Source: Planctomycetales bacterium ZRK34 (GTDB taxonomy: Bacteria > Planctomycetota > Phycisphaerae > Phycisphaerales > Zrk34). Taken from it: a stretch of 64,000 nucleotides of DNA. Where the stretch lies: positions 682,001 through 746,000 of the forward strand of contig CP050848.1 of the NCBI GenBank assembly GCA_014873095.1, written 5' to 3'. Each line of letters begins with the position of its first letter. Position 1 is the first letter of the stretch. This document shows positions 60,148 to 64,000 of this stretch, in pieces. A model generated the notes under the pieces. It made no database searches and had not been told where the DNA came from. It worked only from the letters and a program-made list of their open reading frames with translations. Made by a program: the position numbers and the translations under genes.

Positions 60148-60880
60148 TCGACTGGGCCCGGGCGGACTTGCCCGACGGCTTTTTGTCGGCGGGCTTTTTC
60201 ATGATGAACAGGTAGTTGAACCCGCGCAGGTAGAAGTTGCCTTCGTCGGCCGCCTTGCGGTAGTTGCCCATCTCCAGCGTCTTGTTGTGGCGCACCACCG
60301 AGACGATGTCGACCGGCTCCAGCTTCCGCCGCAGCAGATTAAACAGCTCGAAACCGATCGGGTAAAACCCCTTGCCGTGCACGTACGAGTCGCTGACGTA
60401 CAGGCCCATGTGTGCGCCGGGCTTGAGCACGCGCACGATCTCATCGATGACCTGCTCCATCGCGCTGTAGTACTCCGGCCCGGCGGCGTCGAGCTTGCCG
60501 ATGCAGCGCGGATCGTCGGAATATTCCAGGTGGGTCGAGTAAGGCGGATCGATGAACACGAAGTCGACCTTGGCGGTCAACTCCGGCGGCAGGTGACGCG
60601 CATCGACACGAAAGATGTCATCGCGCGTCGGGTTGATGTCGTAGCCGAGTGCGCGGCGGTTGCAATCGCGCGCCACATCCAGCGTCGTGCCGCTGCCGCA
60701 GCAGGGATCGACCACCAGGTCTTTGGGCTTGGTATACCGCTGGAGCAGATTCCAGATGATGTAGCTGGGCGTGGCGCCGCGGTAGTTGGGGTCGCCCTGC
60801 AGCGCATCACCATAGTGCTGGGAGGGATAATCCCAGAGCGTGGTGACCTGCGGCCGTAACGGGGGCTTTTTCGGAGACAT
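60038..60880 (-). CDS. orphan DNA methyltransferase, N4/N6 type
   Basis: 280 residues. Motif I DPCCGSGTTLDVA (about residue 58) precedes motif IV FIDPPYSTHLEYSD (about residue 112); the AdoMet-binding FxGxG and DPPY motifs mark an N6-adenine or N4-cytosine methylase with a standard order. Target recognition is likely in KLEPVDIVSVVRHN. No restriction endonuclease is nearby. The last 70 residues are low-complexity and basic (KKPSGKSARAQ, then PARSKAKRSRPQRHGRGGR), and the final 36 are encoded opposite ridA. Confidence 0.85.
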   Translation of the reverse strand: MSPKKPPLRPQVTTLWDYPSQHYGDALQGDPNYRGATPSYIIWNLLQRYTKPKDLVVDPCCGSGTTLDVARDCNRRALGYDINPTRDDIFRVDARHLPPELTAKVDFVFIDPPYSTHLEYSDDPRCIGKLDAAGPEYYSAMEQVIDEIVRVLKPGAHMGLYVSDSYVHGKGFYPIGFELFNLLRRKLEPVDIVSVVRHNKTLEMGNYRKAADEGNFYLRGFNYLFIMKKPADKKPSGKSARAQSTKAEPQKQTRPRPARSKAKRSRPQRHGRGGRPRPSA

Positions 60881-60888
60881 CTTCTACT

Positions 60889-61021
60889 CCCTCTCCCTTT
60901 CAGGGAGAGGGCCGGGGTGAGGGTGCAGTCGTCAGCACAACGACATGGATCAAAAAACACTCAGCCATTCGCTCCTGACGCGCTTCACCCCTCACCCAAC
61001 CTCTCCCCTCAAGGGGAGAGG
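60889..61021. repeat. CTCTCCC palindrome pair flanking the methylase gene start
   Basis: CCCTCTCCC-TTTCA-GGGAGAGGG at 60889-60911 and CCTCTCCCC-TCA-AGGGGAGAGG at 61000-61021, with matching GGGGTGAGGG / CACCCCTCACCC in inverted order between them. This is a widespread REP-like composite. It lies between the start of the methylase gene and the end of the transaldolase gene. Confidence 0.85.
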
Positions 61022-61030
61022 GGTAAGCGA

Positions 61031-62086
61031 TCATGCGCCGGCCAGGGCCGCGCGTTTGTCGGCGATCAGTTGCAGGAGCTTTTTGTGCGGATCGGCGAAC
61101 TTGGCGGTGCCCTCGGCCATCAGCACTTCTTCCATCTGCTGCTGATCGACCTTCTGATCGATCTCGTCGAGCACCGACTGGGCCGGCATCTGATCGACCT
61201 GCCGCGTGTACGACTTGCCGAGTTCTTCGACGGCATCGTTGGTCGCCGGCGGATTGGTCTGAATGTCCGAACCGGCCAGGGCCTCGACGTAGTAGTCCGG
61301 GGCCTGGCCTTTGAGCTTGGCGCCGGTCGACGCGAAGATGATCTCCTGCTGAAGCGGCAGCTTCTTGTCGGCCCAGAATTCCTGATTCGACTGCCACAGT
61401 CGCTTCACATTCACCAGGCCGACCTGCCCCTGCGCTTCATCCGAAAGATCGGTCACCTTCTGGCTGGTGTACACATCGACGCGCGAGATGAAAATTGAGT
61501 ACACGCTCTTGAAGCCCTGCAGCCCGGTGCGACGTCGCTGGGCCCCGCGCCACACCGCTTCACGCGCTGCGCGGTACTGGCGATCGGAGAAGATCAGCGT
61601 GACGTTGAGCGTGATGTCCGCGGCGGCGAGTTCTTCGACCGCGTCGAGACCGGCGGCGGTGGCGGGCACCTTGATCATGCGGTTGGTCTGACCGGCGGCC
61701 CACTTCTTGCCGAGTTCAATGTAGGTGTTGACGCGCTCTTCGTGACTGAGCGGGCAATCGGCGTCTTCGAGCAGCGGGTCCAGTTCGAAGCTGACGTAGC
61801 CGTCGTTGCCGCCGGTCTGTTTCCACACGTCGGCGAAGACGCCCTGCGCCTGGCTGACCAGTCGATCGGTCATCGCCCAGGCGACGGCTTCATCATCGAG
61901 CCCGCGCTCAAAGTGCTGAGCGATGTCGGCGTCGAAGCGGCCGGACTTGAGAATGTCCGAGACGATGATCGGGTTGGAGGTGGCGCCGGTGGCGCCGAGT
62001 TGACGGTTCTTGGTGACCAGTTCGGGGTCGATCGAATCCAGCCAGAGCTTGGTGCCGGTGGCAATCAATGACTTGAGGCCTGTCAT
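61031..62086 (-). CDS. tal: transaldolase
   Basis: 351 residues. [38 protein letters not shown] (catalytic Lys in IKVPAT) and [11 protein letters not shown] match transaldolase. It transfers dihydroxyacetone units between pentose-phosphate intermediates. It is slightly longer than the small (about 220 aa) type and lacks the glucose-6-phosphate isomerase fusion. Confidence 0.95.
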   Translation of the reverse strand: MTGLKSLIATGTKLWLDSIDPELVTKNRQLGATGATSNPIIVSDILKSGRFDADIAQHFERGLDDEAVAWAMTDRLVSQAQGVFADVWKQTGGNDGYVSFELDPLLEDADCPLSHEERVNTYIELGKKWAAGQTNRMIKVPATAAGLDAVEELAAADITLNVTLIFSDRQYRAAREAVWRGAQRRRTGLQGFKSVYSIFISRVDVYTSQKVTDLSDEAQGQVGLVNVKRLWQSNQEFWADKKLPLQQEIIFASTGAKLKGQAPDYYVEALAGSDIQTNPPATNDAVEELGKSYTRQVDQMPAQSVLDEIDQKVDQQQMEEVLMAEGTAKFADPHKKLLQLIADKRAALAGA

Positions 62087-62186
62087 GGCGATAATCCTTA
62101 TGCGTTAGGTGTCCGGATCAGACACGCGGGCTGCGGTCCGCGTGGTCGAGCAACTCATTTGATCATAACGCCACGATGCGACCGCG

Positions 62187-63437
62187 TCACCTGCTTAGCG
62201 CCATCACCATCGCAATCAGAAGAATGATGTTCATCGCCAGGGAAACAATCAATCCCCAGAACACCGGCTGCTGCGCGAGCGGAACCGCCCCGCCGTCGGC
62301 GTCGGCGATCATTTCCTCTTCGCCGCCGGAGGACTTTTCGATGTCCGCCAAATAAGCCATGTCAAACGTCTTGCGCGCCTGCATCGGGGCCTGCCCCTCA
62401 GCCACGGATCGCAGATCCTCCAGCAGATGGGCCGTGGAGTTGTAACGTTTCTTGCGATCCTTGGCGAGCATGACCTCGATGATCTCGCTGACGCCGGCCG
62501 ACAGATCGGGGTTGATGTGGTCCGGCGGCTTGGGCGCTTCACGCAGATGTTTGCGCATCACTTCCGAGGGGCTCTTGCCGGTGAACGGGACGCGCCCGGT
62601 GACCATGTTGTAGAACGTCGCGCCCAGACCGTAGATGTCGCAACGGAAGTCGACGTCGACTTCGCCGCGGATCTGTTCGGGGCTGATGTAGTACGGCGTG
62701 CCGAAGGCCTTGCCGGACTCGGCCTCGGCGGCTTCGCGGTCCGACACCTGCCGGGCGAGGCCCATGTCGGCCAGCTTGGCGGTGCCGTCGGCGGTTAGCA
62801 TGATGTTTTTGGGTTTGACATCGCGGTGGATGAAACCGCGCTCGTGGGCGTGGTTCAGCGCCTCGGCGATCTGGATCACGACCTTCAGCGCATCAGGTTC
62901 GCTGTATCGCTTGTGTTCCTGAAGATATTCGCTGACGGACTCGCCTTCGACGTATTCCATCACGAAGTAGTGGCGTCCGCCGGCCTGGCCGACGTCGATC
63001 GCCTGCACGATGTTCGGGTGATTCAGCTTGGCGGCAGCGCGACCCTCGGCGTAAAACCGCTCAACGAATTGTGGGTCTTCATGCGCCCGGCGCGGCAGCA
63101 CCTTGATCGCCACGATGCGGTCCAGGCTCACCTGCTTGGCCTTGTAGACCTTCGCCATGGCGCCTTCGCCGAGCTTCTGCAGCACCTTGTATCCGGGAAT
63201 CTGATCGCCCGCGGAGGAAGCTCGCACCTCGGTCTGCTGGCGGGCGCGCTCAAGCTGACGCGGCGTGGCCACGCCCTGATCCACGAGCAGCTCAACCAGC
63301 TTCTCGATGCGGGCGTCGTCGCCGAGGCCTTTCCAGTGGTTCAGGCATTCGCGCACTTCATCCGCAGTGGCCAGGCCCTGTTCGACCACGACCCGTCCGA
63401 TTGCTGACGCTTCGTTTAGCGAGTGCTCGTCTGCCAT
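62187..63437 (-). CDS. serine/threonine protein kinase, membrane-anchored
   Basis: 416 residues from ATG 63437. About 80 N-terminal residues resemble the small helical domain found before many planctomycete kinases (IGRVVVEQGLATADEVRECL). Kinase motifs: GEGAMAKV (Gly loop), IVAIKVLP (ATP Lys), FIHRDVKPKNIML (catalytic loop), LADMGLAR (DFG replaced by DMG), SPEQIRGEVDVDF. A single C-terminal membrane helix (LIVSLAMNIILLIAMVM). It probably transduces an unknown signal from the inner membrane. The DFG-to-DMG change occurs in active relatives. Confidence 0.92.
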   Translation of the reverse strand: MADEHSLNEASAIGRVVVEQGLATADEVRECLNHWKGLGDDARIEKLVELLVDQGVATPRQLERARQQTEVRASSAGDQIPGYKVLQKLGEGAMAKVYKAKQVSLDRIVAIKVLPRRAHEDPQFVERFYAEGRAAAKLNHPNIVQAIDVGQAGGRHYFVMEYVEGESVSEYLQEHKRYSEPDALKVVIQIAEALNHAHERGFIHRDVKPKNIMLTADGTAKLADMGLARQVSDREAAEAESGKAFGTPYYISPEQIRGEVDVDFRCDIYGLGATFYNMVTGRVPFTGKSPSEVMRKHLREAPKPPDHINPDLSAGVSEIIEVMLAKDRKKRYNSTAHLLEDLRSVAEGQAPMQARKTFDMAYLADIEKSSGGEEEMIADADGGAVPLAQQPVFWGLIVSLAMNIILLIAMVMALSR

Positions 63438-63629
63438 GAACTTCAACTTCTTGCAGCGGGAAAATCACAGCCCGCGAACTGGCCACCAGATTCAGTCGTA
63501 ACACGGTAAGTTTGTCCGACGGGGCTGTCAATGCACAATTACCAGACGCGCCTTGACATCCCCGCGAGATGGGCTCAAAGTGTCGGACTTCCCCCAGTTT
63601 TCACAACGACGACATGCACTGAGGCAGCC

Positions 63630-64000
63630 ATGATACGTGTACAGAATCTCGTCAAGTACTATGGCCCGACCCTGGCCGTCGACCACTTGGACCTGGATGT
63701 CGAAGCCGGTCAGGTCGTCGGCATTCTCGGGCCCAACGGCGCCGGCAAGTCCACCACCATCCGCATCCTCACCGCCTTCATGCCCCCCACCGCCGGGTCC
63801 GCCTCGGTCAATGGGCACGATGTGCTGACCGACTCCGATGCCGTCCGCCGATCGATCGGGTATCTACCCGAATCCACGCCGCTGTATCCCGAGATGCGCG
63901 TCCGCGAGCAGCTTCACTACTTCGGTCGGCTGCACGGCCTGGATCGCACCGCCCGCAACCGGCGCATCGGCGAGTTGACCGAAGCCTGCGGCCTCGAAGC
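63630..64000 (+). CDS. ABC transporter ATP-binding protein, GldA-like, partial
   Basis: The first 123 residues are in the window; the rest lies beyond the end. Walker A is GILGPNGAGKSTTIRIL, followed by the Q-loop-type segment IGYLPESTPLYPEMRVREQL, which is typical of GldA-like ATPases. These work with ABC-2-type permeases and, in Bacteroidetes, gliding motility. The partner permease would be downstream. Confidence 0.9.
   Translation, partial: MIRVQNLVKYYGPTLAVDHLDLDVEAGQVVGILGPNGAGKSTTIRILTAFMPPTAGSASVNGHDVLTDSDAVRRSIGYLPESTPLYPEMRVREQLHYFGRLHGLDRTARNRRIGELTEACGLE

Overview
The window is high-GC bacterial chromosome from what looks like a planctomycete, most likely class Phycisphaerae. The evidence is the combination of many PEP-CTERM proteins, ECF sigma / FecR-type anti-sigma pairs, solitary pseudopilins with a FTLIELL-type leader, a formylglycine sulfatase, Gfo/Idh oxidoreductases, a Hanks-type kinase with a C-terminal membrane anchor and a GldA-like ABC ATPase, next to normal Gram-negative housekeeping genes. 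No rRNA, tRNA or CRISPR array was seen.

Layout. 1-0.7 kb: rpsL end and rpsG. 0.8-4.9 kb: cassette 1 (ECF sigma, FecR anti-sigma, LamG PEP-CTERM protein, pseudopilin). 5-8 kb: two tandem secreted paralogues and a ThiF/MoeB-like E1 enzyme. 8-10.3 kb: a minus-strand cassette of two His/Cys-rich small proteins, a pseudopilin and a PEP-CTERM protein. 10.4-14.3 kb: pyrR-pyrB-gmk-nnrE-M28 peptidase. 14.5-18.2 kb: a GspG-like pseudopilin, an AT-richer patch with orphan genes, and a PEP-CTERM gene. 18.3-24.3 kb: membrane protein, TorF-like porin, NF038122-type metalloprotease, amidase, Gfo/Idh. 24.4-30.3 kb: EboB-like TatD hydrolase, PEP-CTERM, Gfo/Idh, murA, Trm112-like protein and a REP-associated (RAYT) transposase between perfect 29-bp inverted repeats. 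30.3-32.9 kb: DUF502-hpf-ptsN-HPr and dodecin. 32.9-38.5 kb: sulfatase and cassette 2, a paralogue of cassette 1 in the same gene order. 38.5-45.9 kb: hydrolase, RRM protein, PaaK/LuxE-like adenylating enzyme, two FeeM-like N-acyltransferases, an alpha-oxoamine synthase and HU. 46-49 kb: hisD-hisC-hisB. 49-52 kb: AlgI-like MBOAT with an SGNH/AlgX-like partner. 52-64 kb: two TPM-domain proteins, a lipoprotein, rho, coaE, gph, a QueC-like protein, CysQ, RidA, an orphan DNA methylase, transaldolase, a protein kinase and the start of an ABC ATPase.

Three things stand out. First, small palindromic elements occupy many intergenic gaps. One family keeps a hairpin with tandem G.A mismatches and shows stem covariation, and its copies flank the RAYT gene. 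A second class forms paired hairpins with TAGCCG ends and matching loops. A related element sits in frame inside hisD. Second, the sigma/FecR/PEP-CTERM/pseudopilin cassette occurs twice, with a LamG domain in the exported protein of one copy and in the anti-sigma factor of the other, and with the same paired hairpin before both pseudopilin genes. Third, the FeeM/adenylase/oxoamine-synthase neighbourhood may make an N-acyl amino acid or related lipid signal. Six PEP-CTERM-type proteins are present but no exosortase gene.
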